Positions 33,908 through 43,387 of a DNA stretch of 64,000 bases are shown piece after piece; position 1 is the stretch's first letter, and each line of letters opens with the position of its first letter. The position numbers were made by a program, and so were the translations under genes. Source of the DNA: Actinomycetota bacterium. Lineage in GTDB: Bacteria > Actinomycetota > Coriobacteriia > Anaerosomatales > Anaerosomataceae. The stretch is taken from assembly GCA_009773565.1 (NCBI GenBank), contig WSXY01000003.1, forward strand, positions 1 to 64,000. Reading direction: 5' to 3'. The notes beneath the pieces were generated by a model. The model was not told the DNA's origin, did no database searches, and worked only from the letters and a program-made list of their open reading frames with translations.

Positions 33908-34164
33908 TCGCCGGACTCCAGCCCGTCTTTGAGCGTCGCGTCCCATGCCTGCGCGTGCACTCGATCCTCGGCGGCAGTTTGCGCGTACTCCCGTCCGAGC
34001 AACTCATCGGAGCGCTGACGCCTATACTCTTCAAGCGCCCGCAGCACGATATCAGTCTTTGTGATCTGCAGTTCTGCCGACTCACGCACCAGGAACTCGT
34101 GCGCCCACTGCGGAAGCCTGAACTGCGCAGGTTTGGTCCCATACTCGACGCGTTCCTCGGACAT
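33901..34164 (-). CDS. Ribbon-helix-helix antitoxin paired with MazF
   Basis: The 87-residue protein has a ribbon-helix-helix-like core (AQFRLPQWAHEFLVRESAELQITKTDIVLRALEEYRRQ) and a negatively charged tail ending LKDGLESGEW that would bind the toxin. ATG at 34164 is chosen because AGAGGTG sits 6 bases upstream; ten extra residues are possible. It is not the SpoVT-AbrB type usually found with MazF in E. coli. The toxin gene overlaps its 3' end. Confidence 0.82.
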   Translation of the reverse strand: MSEERVEYGTKPAQFRLPQWAHEFLVRESAELQITKTDIVLRALEEYRRQRSDELLGREYAQTAAEDRVHAQAWDATLKDGLESGEW

Positions 34165-34220
34165 TGGAATCACCTCTGAGATGAGAGTACGCATCCGTGG
34201 ACACGACTGTCAATACGTCA

Positions 34221-34244
34221 TGTATATACACTTGAAGTGTGCTC
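34221..34244 (-). promoter_or_regulatory. Probable operator of the MazF-type pair
   Basis: TGTATATACA at 34221-34230 is a perfect palindrome and is followed by ACACTTGAAGTGT at 34228-34240 (5-bp arms around TGA). Bases 34223-34244 match 18 of 22 bases of the region upstream of vapB at 12268-12289, in the same plus-strand orientation although the two operons run in opposite directions. Minus-strand TTGACA at 34208-34213 could be a -35. Confidence 0.6.
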
Positions 34245-34255
34245 CGCCGGGCCCG

Positions 34256-35056
34256 CTATGCGGACGACTTGACCGCGCTCACCAGCTCACAGACAAACAC
34301 CTCAAGCGCTTCAGCATCAGTCTGCCGACGGACGATCGCGCTCCCCACCACGACACCGTCGGCGATGCGCGCAACGGCGGCGGCCTGCTCGGGCGTGCCT
34401 ACACCAAAACCGACCGCGATGGGGAGCTGTGTATGCTCGCGCACGCGCGCCACAAGTGCCGCGAGGTCAGCAGCGACCTCGGCTCGCTCCCCCGTCACGC
34501 CAAGCGACGACACCACGTACACAAAGCCGCGCGAGCGAGCACCGAGCGCGGCGAGGCGCTGCGGCGTGGAAGTCGGCGCCGCCAGGAAGACCGTGTCGAG
34601 CCCGAGCGATTCGCTCGCGGCGAGCCAGCGATCCGCAAACGGCGAGTCGGGCGGCAGATCTGGGATGATGAAGCCGCTCACGCCTGCCCCAGCGGCTAGA
34701 GCAGCGACTCGCTCGAAGCCGAGGCGCATCATCGGGTTCAGGTACGTCATGAGCGCCACCGGCGGCGCGTCTGCATGCGCGGCGAGGAACTCCGCAGCAA
34801 GCGCAATCGACTCGGCTAGACCGAAGCCGTTGGCGAGCGCCACCTTCCCCGCTTCGGCGATCACGGGGCCGTCGGCGACCGGATCGGCGTACGGTACGCC
34901 AAGCTCGATAACGCCGGCACCGCCGCGCGCGAGCGCCTCGAGAGCAGCGAGAGAACCCTCACGGTCCGGGTAGCCCGCCATCACGTACGCTACGAGCACC
35001 GGGCGCCCGGGCACGAACGCACGTGCCAGTCCGCGTGGAGTGTCAGTCGACGCCAA
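34256..35056 (-). CDS. trpA: Tryptophan synthase alpha subunit
   Basis: The 266-residue TIM barrel has the active site pattern of Trp[27 protein letters not shown] with the catalytic glutamate [10 protein letters not shown] with the second acid, and [11 protein letters not shown] and [10 protein letters not shown] for phosphate binding. A TTG start at 35056 overlaps the trpB stop by 14 bases and gives the normal length; an ATG at 35095 would overlap by 53. Last gene of the operon; it converts indole-glycerol phosphate to indole. Confidence 0.95.
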   Translation of the reverse strand: MASTDTPRGLARAFVPGRPVLVAYVMAGYPDREGSLAALEALARGGAGVIELGVPYADPVADGPVIAEAGKVALANGFGLAESIALAAEFLAAHADAPPVALMTYLNPMMRLGFERVAALAAGAGVSGFIIPDLPPDSPFADRWLAASESLGLDTVFLAAPTSTPQRLAALGARSRGFVYVVSSLGVTGERAEVAADLAALVARVREHTQLPIAVGFGVGTPEQAAAVARIADGVVVGSAIVRRQTDAEALEVFVCELVSAVKSSA

Positions 35057-36281
35057 GACCGGCCTCGCGAACGATGTCCATGTCCTTGTCGCCACGACCT
35101 GAGACGTTCACGATGACTACCGCATCAGGGCCCAACTCAGCGGCAAGTCTCGGTAGCAGCGCGAGCGCGTGCGAGGACTCGATAGCCGGGATGATGCCCT
35201 CCGTGCGCGTAAGCAACGCGAAGGCGTCGACGGCCTCCTGATCGGTGACGGCCTCGTAGCGTACGAGCCCCTCGTCCTTCAGGAAGCTGTGCTCGGGGCC
35301 GACGCCGGGATAGTCGAGTCCTGCGGAAATCGAGTACGCCTCGAGCGGGTTGCCGGACTCGTCTTGCAGGAGGTAGCTATAGAAGCCGTGGAGCACACCG
35401 GGTGAGCCCTTCGTGAGTGCGGCACCGTGCTTATCAGTGTCGAGCCCGAGACCAGCGGCCTCAGCGCCAACAAGGAGTGGGCGCTTCTCCGCGGGGACAA
35501 CTCGCAGGAACGGATAGAACATCCCCGCCGCGTTGCTCCCTCCGCCTACACACGCGACGATGGCGTCCACGCGCGGAATCGCCTTAGTGGCAATCTGCGC
35601 GATGGTCTCCTCGCCGATGATCGCCTGGAAATCGCGCACCATCGCAGGGTACGGATGCGGGCCCACAACCGAGCCGATGACGTAGAACGTGTCCTCCACG
35701 CGCTCGACCCAGTGGCGCAGCGCTGCGGTCACAGCATCGGCGAGGGTACCGCTGCCCTCGGCAACAGGCACGACCTGAGCGCCGAGAAGTCGCATCTTGT
35801 AGACGTTCAGGGACTGGCGCCGGATGTCCTCGGTGCCCATGAACACGGCGCACTCGAGCCCCATGAGCGCAGCGGTCGTGGCCGTTGCCACGCCATGCTG
35901 ACCCGCGCCGGTCTCGGCAATCACGCGGCCCTTGCCCATTCGCTTGGCGAGAAGACACTGACCGAGCGTGTTGTTGATCTTGTGCGCGCCAGTGTGGTTG
36001 AGGTCCTCGCGCTTGAGATAGACGGCGCCAAGGCCCGTCGCCTCGGCAAGGCGGTCGGCGCGGTAGAGCGGCGACGGGCGTCCAACGTAGTCGGCGAGCA
36101 GCACGCGGAGCTCCTCGGCGAACGCTGGGTCGGTGAGCGCCTCGCGATAAGCAGCGTCGAGTTCCGAAAGCACGGGCATGACCGTCTCGGGCACGAAGGT
36201 GCCACCGTACGGCCCGAAGAAGCCCTGAGCGTCAGGGCTGGAATATGCCTCATCGGCAGATGGAAGCAGCGCCTCGGACAT
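35043..36281 (-). CDS. trpB: Tryptophan synthase beta subunit (TrpB1 type)
   Basis: The 412-residue enzyme has the PLP lysine in [25 protein letters not shown] for the cofactor phosphate, and the serine-binding GAGQHG. It is directly followed by trpA, so it is the channelled, TrpA-dependent beta subunit. A second, dissimilar beta-like gene, trpB2, lies two genes upstream. ATG 36281 is 3 bases after the trpF stop. Confidence 0.97.
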   Translation of the reverse strand: MSEALLPSADEAYSSPDAQGFFGPYGGTFVPETVMPVLSELDAAYREALTDPAFAEELRVLLADYVGRPSPLYRADRLAEATGLGAVYLKREDLNHTGAHKINNTLGQCLLAKRMGKGRVIAETGAGQHGVATATTAALMGLECAVFMGTEDIRRQSLNVYKMRLLGAQVVPVAEGSGTLADAVTAALRHWVERVEDTFYVIGSVVGPHPYPAMVRDFQAIIGEETIAQIATKAIPRVDAIVACVGGGSNAAGMFYPFLRVVPAEKRPLLVGAEAAGLGLDTDKHGAALTKGSPGVLHGFYSYLLQDESGNPLEAYSISAGLDYPGVGPEHSFLKDEGLVRYEAVTDQEAVDAFALLTRTEGIIPAIESSHALALLPRLAAELGPDAVVIVNVSGRGDKDMDIVREAGLGVD

Positions 36282-36284
36282 GCG

Positions 36285-36917
36285 TCATCCCTCCTGGTCG
36301 GCCGCGCGCACGGCGGCCATGAACGCGGTCAGCTTGTGCGGGTCTTTGCACCCGGGACGCTCCTCGACCCCCGAGGACACATCTACGGCGAACGGGCGAA
36401 CCGTACGAATCGCCTCAAACACATTGAGCGGATCAAGCCCGCCGGCGAGAAGAAACGGAACCCCTCCGGGGCGTTTGCGAGTGAGTAGTTGCCAGTCGAA
36501 GGTATGACCGGTCCCTCCGCGCTTTGCAGCATCGTGTTTGTCGAGAAGGAGGGCGGCGACCGAACCCCGGAAGGGCTCAACCGAGGCTAGAGCGAACTCC
36601 GTGCCGACTCCGAATGCTTTGATGACCGGCACCGCGCATTCCGCACAATGCTCGGGAGTCTCATCACCGTGGAACTGGACGGCCGTGAGTCCGATTCGCT
36701 CGATCGCCTCGGCCACGAACGCCGGATCCGCGTTGACGAACACACCGACGCGCGCAATCAGCGGCGGCACATCGGCAAGCGCCCGCGCCGCCTCGGCGAT
36801 CGAGAGTTGCCGCGTGCTCGGGGCAAGCACGACCCCGAGGGCGTCGGCACCGGCCTCAACGGCCAGCGCGGCGTCCCCGGGGTTCGTGATGCCGCATATT
36901 TTGACGCGAGTGCGCAT
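36285..36917 (-). CDS. trpF: Phosphoribosylanthranilate isomerase
   Basis: The 210-residue protein has the start KICGITNPGDAALAVEAGADALGVV with the catalytic cysteine, QFHGDETPEHC, and the ending AVDVSSGVEERPGCKD with the catalytic aspartate. It isomerises phosphoribosylanthranilate for TrpC. It lies between trpB2 and trpB, 8 bases after the former. Confidence 0.96.
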   Translation of the reverse strand: MRTRVKICGITNPGDAALAVEAGADALGVVLAPSTRQLSIAEAARALADVPPLIARVGVFVNADPAFVAEAIERIGLTAVQFHGDETPEHCAECAVPVIKAFGVGTEFALASVEPFRGSVAALLLDKHDAAKRGGTGHTFDWQLLTRKRPGGVPFLLAGGLDPLNVFEAIRTVRPFAVDVSSGVEERPGCKDPHKLTAFMAAVRAADQEG

Positions 36918-36925
36918 ACGTTTCC

Positions 36926-38293
36926 CTACAGGGCGTCATCGCAGAGCGTAGCGCCTGCTGCGAAGTCGAAGTCCTTCAGTTCGCCGGCGTTGTACTGAGC
37001 GTACGCGGCCAGATCGAAGTGACCGTGACCGGAGAGATTGAACAAGATGGTGCGATCCTCGCCTGACGCCTGAGCATCCTTGGCCTCGTTGATCGCTGCG
37101 AGAATCGCATGGCTGGATTCCGGCGCGGGAAGTATGCCCTCCGCACGCGCGAACTGTACAGCTGCGGCGAAACACGCGGTCTGGTCGACAGCGACAGCCT
37201 CGGCTTCACCCTCGTACACGAGCTGACTCACAAGCGGAGAGTCACCGTGATAGCGCAAGCCGCCGGCGTGGATGCCGGCCGGCACGAAGTCGTGACCGAG
37301 CGTGTACATGAGCATCTGCGGCGTCATACCCGCCTCGTCGCCGAGGTCGTAGCGATACTCGCCGGCGGTGAGCGTCGGGCAGGCCTTCGGCTCGACCGCG
37401 AGCAGGCGCGCATGGCTCTTGCCATCGAGCTTGCGGCGGTAGTACGGGAACGCGAGGCCGGCGAAGTTGGAGCCGCCGCCGACGCACGCGATGACGACAT
37501 CGGGCTCTTCCTCGGCGAGTGCCATCTGCTCGATGGCCTCAAGGCCGATGATGGTCTGATGCAGGCACACGTGATTCAGGACCGACCCAAGCGCGTAGTG
37601 CGTACCCGGGTCCTTGATCGCTACCTCGACGGCCTCGGAAATGGCAATACCGAGCGAACCGGTGGAATCCGGGTCCATCGCCAGCACGTGACGACCGGCG
37701 TCAGTGAGATTGCTCGGTGATTTGTGCACGGAAGCGCCGTACGTCTCCATGAGGATTCGACGATACGGCTTCTGGTCGTAGCTGACTCCGACCATGAAGA
37801 CCTCGACTTCGATGCCGTAGAGCGCACCGGCGATCGACATGGCGCTACCCCACTGACCCGCGCCGGTCTCGGTCGAGATCTTGGTGATGCCTTCTTGCTT
37901 GTTGTAATACGCCTGCGGGATGGCAGTGTTCGGCTTGTGCGAGCCAGCCGGGCTCACGCCCTCGTACTTGTAGAAAATCTTGACGCCTTCGGGCAGGCCG
38001 AGGTCACGCTCGAGCTGCCTGGCGCGCAGCAGCGGTGACGGGCGGTACGTCTTGTACACGTCGATGACGGCGCCGGGGATATCGATCCAACGATCGGGCG
38101 ACATCTCCTGCTTGAGGACCTCCATCGGGAAGATCGAGGCGAGCCGCTCCCCGATCTGATCTCCCGTGAGTTCGGTACCGTCGGGCGCGAACGCCTTCGG
38201 CGGTGCCGGCGGATTCTTGAGATCGGGCATGACGTTGTACCAGGCCTCAGGGATCCTGGTCTCATCAAGTCCGAACCTTGTCTTGTCACTCAT
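36926..38293 (-). CDS. trpB2: TrpB2-type tryptophan synthase beta-like protein
   Basis: The 455-residue protein is about 40 residues longer than TrpB1 and has the TrpB2 start (RIPEAWYNVMPDL), the PLP lysine in GVSPAGSHKPNTAIPQA, GAGQWG and GGGSNFAGLAFP. TrpB2 enzymes turn indole and serine to tryptophan independently of TrpA and may salvage free indole. Its presence inside a trp operon that also has trpB1/trpA is notable. It is preceded by a 72-base gap with a small GC-rich stem. Confidence 0.95.
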   Translation of the reverse strand: MSDKTRFGLDETRIPEAWYNVMPDLKNPPAPPKAFAPDGTELTGDQIGERLASIFPMEVLKQEMSPDRWIDIPGAVIDVYKTYRPSPLLRARQLERDLGLPEGVKIFYKYEGVSPAGSHKPNTAIPQAYYNKQEGITKISTETGAGQWGSAMSIAGALYGIEVEVFMVGVSYDQKPYRRILMETYGASVHKSPSNLTDAGRHVLAMDPDSTGSLGIAISEAVEVAIKDPGTHYALGSVLNHVCLHQTIIGLEAIEQMALAEEEPDVVIACVGGGSNFAGLAFPYYRRKLDGKSHARLLAVEPKACPTLTAGEYRYDLGDEAGMTPQMLMYTLGHDFVPAGIHAGGLRYHGDSPLVSQLVYEGEAEAVAVDQTACFAAAVQFARAEGILPAPESSHAILAAINEAKDAQASGEDRTILFNLSGHGHFDLAAYAQYNAGELKDFDFAAGATLCDDAL

Positions 38294-38365
38294 GTCGTTC
38301 CTCCATATCCCCGGGGTTTCCCGGAATCGCCTGCGCCGGCCGCACGGCCGCCGCGTGTTCCCTTG

Positions 38366-39166
38366 CTACACCGCGGATGCGCGCTTCGCGACGCCCGCCA
38401 ACTCTGCGAGCACATCCTCCGGAAACGGCGAGCGCATAAGCGCCTCGCCGACAAGAACCGCATCCGCTCCGGCCAGTGCGGCCGCGTCAACATCGAATCG
38501 CGTTCGCATACCGCTCTCGGCAACGACCACGAGTCCGCCACGCGCGGCCGCATCGATCACCTCAAGCGCCCTCATCTGATCGATGGCGAGTGTCGACAGA
38601 TCACGACTGTTCACACCCACGAGCGTCGCACCCGCATGACGCGCAATCGCGAGCTCGGCCGCGTCGTGCACTTCCACAAGCGCCTCAAGTCCAAGGGTCA
38701 ACGCGAGGTCGAGGTACATACCCACCTCGGTACCCAAGACGCTCACCATGAGCAGCACCGCATCGGCGCCGTGACCGCGAGCAACGAAGAGCTGCACCGC
38801 GTCAACGACGAAATCCTTGCAGAGCACGGGCACCGCGACGGCATCCGTGACGTCCGAGAGATCGGTGAAGCTGCCGCCGAAACTCTCGGGCTCGGTAAGC
38901 ACGCTGATCGCAGCGGCGCCGCCGTCCTCATAGTGCAGCGCCTGCTTGCTCGCCTCGCAATCGGGAGCAATCGGGCCCTTGCTTGGTGATGCCTTCTTGA
39001 CTTCGGCGATGATCGCCACGTCCGGGCGCTGCGCGAGTGTGGCCGCGAACGGGCGCGCGAGACGCGCGCAACACGCGAGGCGCTCGCGATCTGCCCGCGT
39101 GAGGTCGCCGTACTCCGCGGCGATCCGGGCCCGGCGGCGCGCGACCATGTCGTCGAGGAAGTTCAC
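38366..39166 (-). CDS. trpC: Indole-3-glycerol-phosphate synthase
   Basis: The 266-residue TIM barrel shows IIAEVKKASPSKGPI (catalytic lysine and glutamate), VLCKDFVVD with the second lysine, and GVNSRDLSTL, plus the phosphate site VAESGM and LVGEALM. It closes the ring of carboxyphenylaminodeoxyribulose phosphate. It is a stand-alone TrpC, not fused to TrpF as in E. coli. Its start overlaps the trpGD stop by four bases. Confidence 0.97.
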   Translation of the reverse strand: MNFLDDMVARRRARIAAEYGDLTRADRERLACCARLARPFAATLAQRPDVAIIAEVKKASPSKGPIAPDCEASKQALHYEDGGAAAISVLTEPESFGGSFTDLSDVTDAVAVPVLCKDFVVDAVQLFVARGHGADAVLLMVSVLGTEVGMYLDLALTLGLEALVEVHDAAELAIARHAGATLVGVNSRDLSTLAIDQMRALEVIDAAARGGLVVVAESGMRTRFDVDAAALAGADAVLVGEALMRSPFPEDVLAELAGVAKRASAV

Positions 39167-40863
39167 GATGCCTCCCCTGCCAGTCGACCGCTCACGGTGA
39201 TCAGCATCTCGAGTGCCTGTGCCGCGCGACCCGAATCGATCGACTCGCGCGCACGTACGACGCCCTCGGCCAGGTCGGCGACCTCGCCTGCCGCAAGCAG
39301 CGCGGCGGCTGCGTTCATCAGCACGACGTCGCGCTTGGGGCCGTGCTGACCGGCGAGAATCGCGCGCACGATCGCCGCGTTCTCAAACGCATCGCCACCC
39401 GCAATATCGCCGAGCGTGCCACGCGGTACACCGACAGACTCAGGTAACACCTCATAGGTGCGTACCCCACCGTCAGCGGAATCGAACTCGGCAACCGTTG
39501 TCGGGCCGCTTGCGGAAACCTCATCCATGCCCGGATGACCGTGCACAACGAGAACCCGCTCCGCGCCCAGACGTCCGGCGACCTCGGCCATGAGCGACGC
39601 GAGCCTGGCATCATACACGCCGAGGAGCTGCCGCTTGGCGCCGGCCGGGTTCGTGAGCGGGCCGAGAATGTTGAAGATGGTGCGGATGCCGATCTCCCGA
39701 CGAGGGAGTGCAGCGTGCCGCATGCTCGCATGAAGCGACTGCGCGAAGAGGAAGCCGACACCGCACTCGTCGATACAGCGCGCCATCGCCGTCGCATCGA
39801 GCGTCACATTCACGCCGAGCGCCTCGAGCACATCGGCGCTGCCCGCTGCCGAAGAGACGGCACGGTTGCCGTGCTTAGCGACCGGCACGCCCGCTCCGGC
39901 GACCACAAACGCCGTCGTCGTAGAGATGTTGAAGGTGTGGAGACCGTCGCCGCCGGTCCCGCAGGTGTCGACATAGCGCGCGGCCGTCGGGCGCACGGGT
40001 GTAGCGCGCTCGCGCATGGCACGCGCGAAGCCGACAATCTCGTCGACGGTCTCGCCCTTCATGCGCATGCCCACCACGAGCGCCGAGATCTGCGCCGGGG
40101 TCGCCTCGCCGTCCATGACCGCACCCATGACCAGCTGCGCCTCATCCTCGGAGAGCGAATCGTTTCCGCTCACCCGCGCGATAGCTCCGGTGATGCCGGT
40201 GACCCCGGCGAGCCGTGCCGAGGATCGAGCCGTTCCTCCGGCCGCCGCCAGCGTCGCGGACGCTCCGGAAACGCCGCCGGGAAGCGGAACCTCTCCGCAC
40301 AGGTCAAGGAAGTTGGCGAGGAGCTTCGTGCCCTCGGGCGTAAGCACGCTTTCGGGGTGAAACTGCACGCCGAAGATCGGCCACTCACGGTGACGGAGCC
40401 CCATGATGATGCCGTCAGCGGTACGCGCGTTGATTTCAAGCAGCTCCGGCACGCTGTCTGCGTCGACGCAGAGCGAGTGATACCGCGTCGCCGTGAAAGG
40501 ACTCGGAATACCCGCGAACACCCCGGAACCATCATGGATGATATCGGCGGTCTTACCATGCACCGGCGCTGGCGCCCGACACACGGTGGCGCCGTACACC
40601 TCCGCGATGCACTGGTGGCCGAGACACACGCCGAGAACCGGGATACCCGCCGCCGCAGCGGTGCGAATGACATCGTGCGAGATGCCCGAGTCCGCCGGCG
40701 TTCCCGGTCCCGGCGAGATCACGATCCCGGCTGGCGACAGGGCAAGCGCCTCTTCGGCGGATAGCGCGTCGTTCCGCTCGACCTGCACGTCCGCGCCAAG
40801 CGCCGCGAGAATCTGCACGAGGTTGTACGTGAACGAGTCGTAGTTATCGATGACGAGAATCAC
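39163..40863 (-). CDS. trpGD: Fused anthranilate synthase glutaminase and anthranilate phosphoribosyltransferase
   Basis: The 566-residue protein has a class I glutamine amidotransferase at 1-190 with nucleophile C80 in GVCLGHQCIAEVYG and the HPES triad motif near 168, then a glycosyltransferase fold from about 220 with SEDEAQLVMGAVMDGEATPAQISALV, DTCGTGGDGLHTFNIST for PRPP, KHGNRAVSS and GRLGAERVLVVHG. It supplies ammonia to TrpE and transfers phosphoribose to anthranilate. The same fusion is known from E. coli. Both ends overlap neighbours by four bases. Confidence 0.97.
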   Translation of the reverse strand: MILVIDNYDSFTYNLVQILAALGADVQVERNDALSAEEALALSPAGIVISPGPGTPADSGISHDVIRTAAAAGIPVLGVCLGHQCIAEVYGATVCRAPAPVHGKTADIIHDGSGVFAGIPSPFTATRYHSLCVDADSVPELLEINARTADGIIMGLRHREWPIFGVQFHPESVLTPEGTKLLANFLDLCGEVPLPGGVSGASATLAAAGGTARSSARLAGVTGITGAIARVSGNDSLSEDEAQLVMGAVMDGEATPAQISALVVGMRMKGETVDEIVGFARAMRERATPVRPTAARYVDTCGTGGDGLHTFNISTTTAFVVAGAGVPVAKHGNRAVSSAAGSADVLEALGVNVTLDATAMARCIDECGVGFLFAQSLHASMRHAALPRREIGIRTIFNILGPLTNPAGAKRQLLGVYDARLASLMAEVAGRLGAERVLVVHGHPGMDEVSASGPTTVAEFDSADGGVRTYEVLPESVGVPRGTLGDIAGGDAFENAAIVRAILAGQHGPKRDVVLMNAAAALLAAGEVADLAEGVVRARESIDSGRAAQALEMLITVSGRLAGEAS

Positions 40864-42368
40864 GCCGTCACCCCGCTTCCGGTCGCCGCCGCGTCGTCGT
40901 GCATCCCCGCCGCAAGCTCAAGCGCGCGATGGAGCGCACGCGCTTTGTGCAGGCACTCCTCATACTCACGTGCCGGATCACTGTCCGCGACGATGCCGGC
41001 GCCGCTCTGCAGATACGCGCGACCGTTCGCCAACACGAACGTCCGAATCGTGATGCACATATCCATCGCGCCATCGAGGCCGAAGTAGCCGACCGTACCG
41101 GCGTACGGCCCGCGAGCTGCAGGCTCAAGCTCTCGGATGATCTCCATGGCCCGAACCTTCGGCGCGCCTGAAACGGTACCTGCCGGGAACGTGGCTTCCA
41201 GCGCATCGACTGCCGTCTTCTCCGGCGCGAGCGTACCCGTAACATTACTCACAATGTGCATGACGTGGCTGTAGTACTCGACTTCCATGAGCTCATCGAC
41301 GGTGACGCTGCCGGGCACACTTACACGACCAAGGTCATTGCGTCCCAGATCGACAAGCATGACGTGCTCGGCACGCTCCTTCTCGTCTGCGAGGAGGTCG
41401 GCACGCAGGCGTCCGTCCTCGTCATCGTCGGCCCCACGGGGGCGCGTGCCGGCGAGTGGGCGCGTGAGCACGCTATCGCCCTCGACGCGAACCAACGGCT
41501 CGGGGCTGGAGCCTACGAGTGTCACCTCACGTGTGCGCAGGTAGAACATGTACGGACTTGGATTGACAGCTCGCAGTACCCGGTACAAGTCGAGTCCGTC
41601 GCCTTCATAAGGTGCCGAGAAGCGCTGCGAGAGCACCACCTGGAAGATGTCGCCCGCGACGATGTGCTCCTTCGCCGCCTCCACGCTTGAGATGAACTCC
41701 TCGCGAGACGTGTGCGCGGTCAGCGGGACTTCTCGGGCCGAACCGACAGCGCCCAGCTCGGCGCCGCGAGGACCTTCGTCGATGCGTCGCAGGCATGCGT
41801 CGATGCGCGCGAGCGCCGCGTCGTACGCACGCTCAGGCGCGCCACCCGGTCGGACCGGTGCGATCACCTGCATCACGCGACGTGCGTGATCGAACGCAAC
41901 GACGATATCGGCGAGCATAAACACCATATCCGGCACGTCGAGCTCATCGTTCGAGTGCCTGGGTACCTTCTCGAAACACGTCGCCGCCTCATAGCCAACG
42001 AACCCGACGGCCCCTCCCACGAACAGCGGCAGCCCCGGCACACGGGCGACGCGACCAGCTTTGATCTGGCGGGGAACAAGCCGCAACGGATCATCCGCGA
42101 GCTCACCCGAGACGCCGCCGTTCTCGATAACGACCTCGGTACCCCGGGCGCTGATGACCTCACGGTCGCCCACGCCGAGGAAGCTGTAGCGACCAAGGCG
42201 CTCGCCTCCGATGACGCTCTCCAGCAGAAACGCATGCTCGGCGCCCTCGGCCAACGCCATGAAGGCGCTGATCGGCGTCGCGAGGTCCGCGTACACCTCG
42301 CGCGCCACGGGGACCACGTCGTGGTCCTCGGCCAGCCGTACGAATTCATCCTTGCCTGGCAGAATCAT
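40860..42368 (-). CDS. trpE: Anthranilate synthase component I
   Basis: The 502-residue chorismate-using enzyme has the C-terminal catalytic segments FQVVLSQRFSAP, PSPYMFYL, VGSSPEPLVRVEG, TRPLAGTRPRG, KERAEHVMLVDLGRNDLGRV and TFPAGTVSGAPKVRAMEII. The N-terminal part (LGRYSFLGVG) carries the feedback site, including an LLES-type motif (LLESV) for tryptophan. ATG at 42368 has AGAGAGG upstream; a TTG at 42404 lies within the terminator loop of the T-box and is less likely. Confidence 0.96.
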   Translation of the reverse strand: MILPGKDEFVRLAEDHDVVPVAREVYADLATPISAFMALAEGAEHAFLLESVIGGERLGRYSFLGVGDREVISARGTEVVIENGGVSGELADDPLRLVPRQIKAGRVARVPGLPLFVGGAVGFVGYEAATCFEKVPRHSNDELDVPDMVFMLADIVVAFDHARRVMQVIAPVRPGGAPERAYDAALARIDACLRRIDEGPRGAELGAVGSAREVPLTAHTSREEFISSVEAAKEHIVAGDIFQVVLSQRFSAPYEGDGLDLYRVLRAVNPSPYMFYLRTREVTLVGSSPEPLVRVEGDSVLTRPLAGTRPRGADDDEDGRLRADLLADEKERAEHVMLVDLGRNDLGRVSVPGSVTVDELMEVEYYSHVMHIVSNVTGTLAPEKTAVDALEATFPAGTVSGAPKVRAMEIIRELEPAARGPYAGTVGYFGLDGAMDMCITIRTFVLANGRAYLQSGAGIVADSDPAREYEECLHKARALHRALELAAGMHDDAAATGSGVTA

Positions 42369-42402
42369 GTCGAACCTCTCTCGGGGCACTTCCAGGGAAT
42401 AC

Positions 42403-42433
42403 AAAAAGCCCTCATCCCGTAAGGGACGAGAGC
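42403..42433 (-). terminator. Attenuator terminator of the trp T-box
   Basis: On the minus strand GCTCTCGTCCC pairs over 11 bases with GGGATGAGGGC around a TTAC loop and is followed by TTTTT, 35 bases before the trpE ATG. The 5' arm can alternatively pair with the antiterminator region of the T-box, so the structure is the OFF state. Confidence 0.9.
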
Positions 42434-42675
42434 TTGCTCCCGTGGTGCCACCCTAATTGTCGAAACCCTGCGGCTCCGACCACTATCCTGCAGTACTGCG
42501 ACTTGACTCGCCGCTCATACCCGGTCCCTTGTATCGGTGGGCGTCCGCCGGGGCTAGTAGGCGTTGCCGCCGTTGTCCCGGTGCCTCAGAGGTCCATTCC
42601 TACCGGTTTCTCACGTCGGGTTTCCACCATCCCCGACTCTCTATGCTTCAATTCCGGAGTACTACTCCCCGTCAC
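42403..42675 (-). promoter_or_regulatory. T-box riboswitch, tryptophan specifier (TGG)
   Basis: The minus strand has the T-box core AGGGTGGCACCACGGG at 42439-42454, a stem I start GTGACGGGGAGTAGTA, the AGAGAG and distal-loop features AGAGAGTCGGGG and TGGTGGAAACC, and GGAATGGACCTC where the specifier loop falls, giving TGG at 42594-42596. Uncharged tRNA-Trp would pair there and with the T-box bulge, opening the terminator at 42403-42433 and letting trpE to trpA be transcribed. Stem details were assigned by eye. Confidence 0.92.
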
Positions 42676-42701
42676 AGGCGCGTGCTATGTGATTGACGTG
42701 C

Positions 42702-42730
42702 ACTCTATCAGCCGAGAAGCGATGGCGCAA
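42702..42730 (-). promoter_or_regulatory. Likely promoter of the trp T-box and operon
   Basis: Minus-strand TTGCGC (42725-42730) and TAGAGT (42702-42707) are 17 bases apart and precede the T-box start by about 27 bases. Confidence 0.6.
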
Positions 42731-43387
42731 CTAGTGCGTGACGCCGGTTAGGCCGAACACCGCGGAACAGGTGCACCAGTCACCCTGTACCTCGTTGCCT
42801 GCTGTCTCGGGCATCGTCACCTGAATCGTCCAGGTGCCGATCTCACGATAGCAACTGGAGTAGGCATTGAGTCTCACCGGCGCGGCGAACGATGCGTCCG
42901 ATGCCGTGAGATCCTTGAGCGTGCCGGCAGCAACCTGGTACTTGGTAGCCGGTCGCAAGGATGACGAATACATTATCGCGACCACCAGATTGCCGCTCAG
43001 TTCACCCGAGTCAACGAGATCCCGGATCGCGATGCTCGGAATGCCCGCTGCGGTCCCGGTGTTCTTGACATAGGCGACCATCGTCCCCGAACGACCCGGA
43101 TACAGGTGTGAAGCGATTTGGGTGATCTGGTTCGTCAGCGCGGGCGGCGGCTGTGTCGCGTCGTACCACACAAGGGGCGACACACCGGCCGGTGCGACCT
43201 TGAGAATACCAGCGGGAGCCGGATGGCAGTGAGTCGAAGGTGAGCCGTACGATGAGCCCCCGAGGCCAAGTACGAGCGCTCCGACGAGGAGCACCACTGC
43301 GAGGCAGAGCCTGAGGAGCGACGCGAACAGCCCATACCCCTCGCGGTGCCGCCTGTGTCGGCCACGTCTCATCATCGGGAAACTCAC
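42731..43387 (-). CDS. Secreted protein of the SipW/TasA-like surface cluster
   Basis: About 218 residues: a basic N-terminus (RRGRHRRHREG), one hydrophobic segment (LLRLCLAVVLLVGALVLGLG) that is a signal peptide or anchor, then a beta-rich region with five cysteines, as would suit an oxidised extracytoplasmic domain. I do not recognise the family. GTG at 43387 overlaps the previous stop (GTGA); ATG at 43375 is an alternative. The gene ends just before the trp promoter. Confidence 0.7.
   Translation of the reverse strand: MSFPMMRRGRHRRHREGYGLFASLLRLCLAVVLLVGALVLGLGGSSYGSPSTHCHPAPAGILKVAPAGVSPLVWYDATQPPPALTNQITQIASHLYPGRSGTMVAYVKNTGTAAGIPSIAIRDLVDSGELSGNLVVAIMYSSSLRPATKYQVAAGTLKDLTASDASFAAPVRLNAYSSCYREIGTWTIQVTMPETAGNEVQGDWCTCSAVFGLTGVTH

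Noticed and set aside
39535-40764. 409-residue open frame on the plus strand
   Set aside because: Antisense shadow of trpGD in a GC-rich region.
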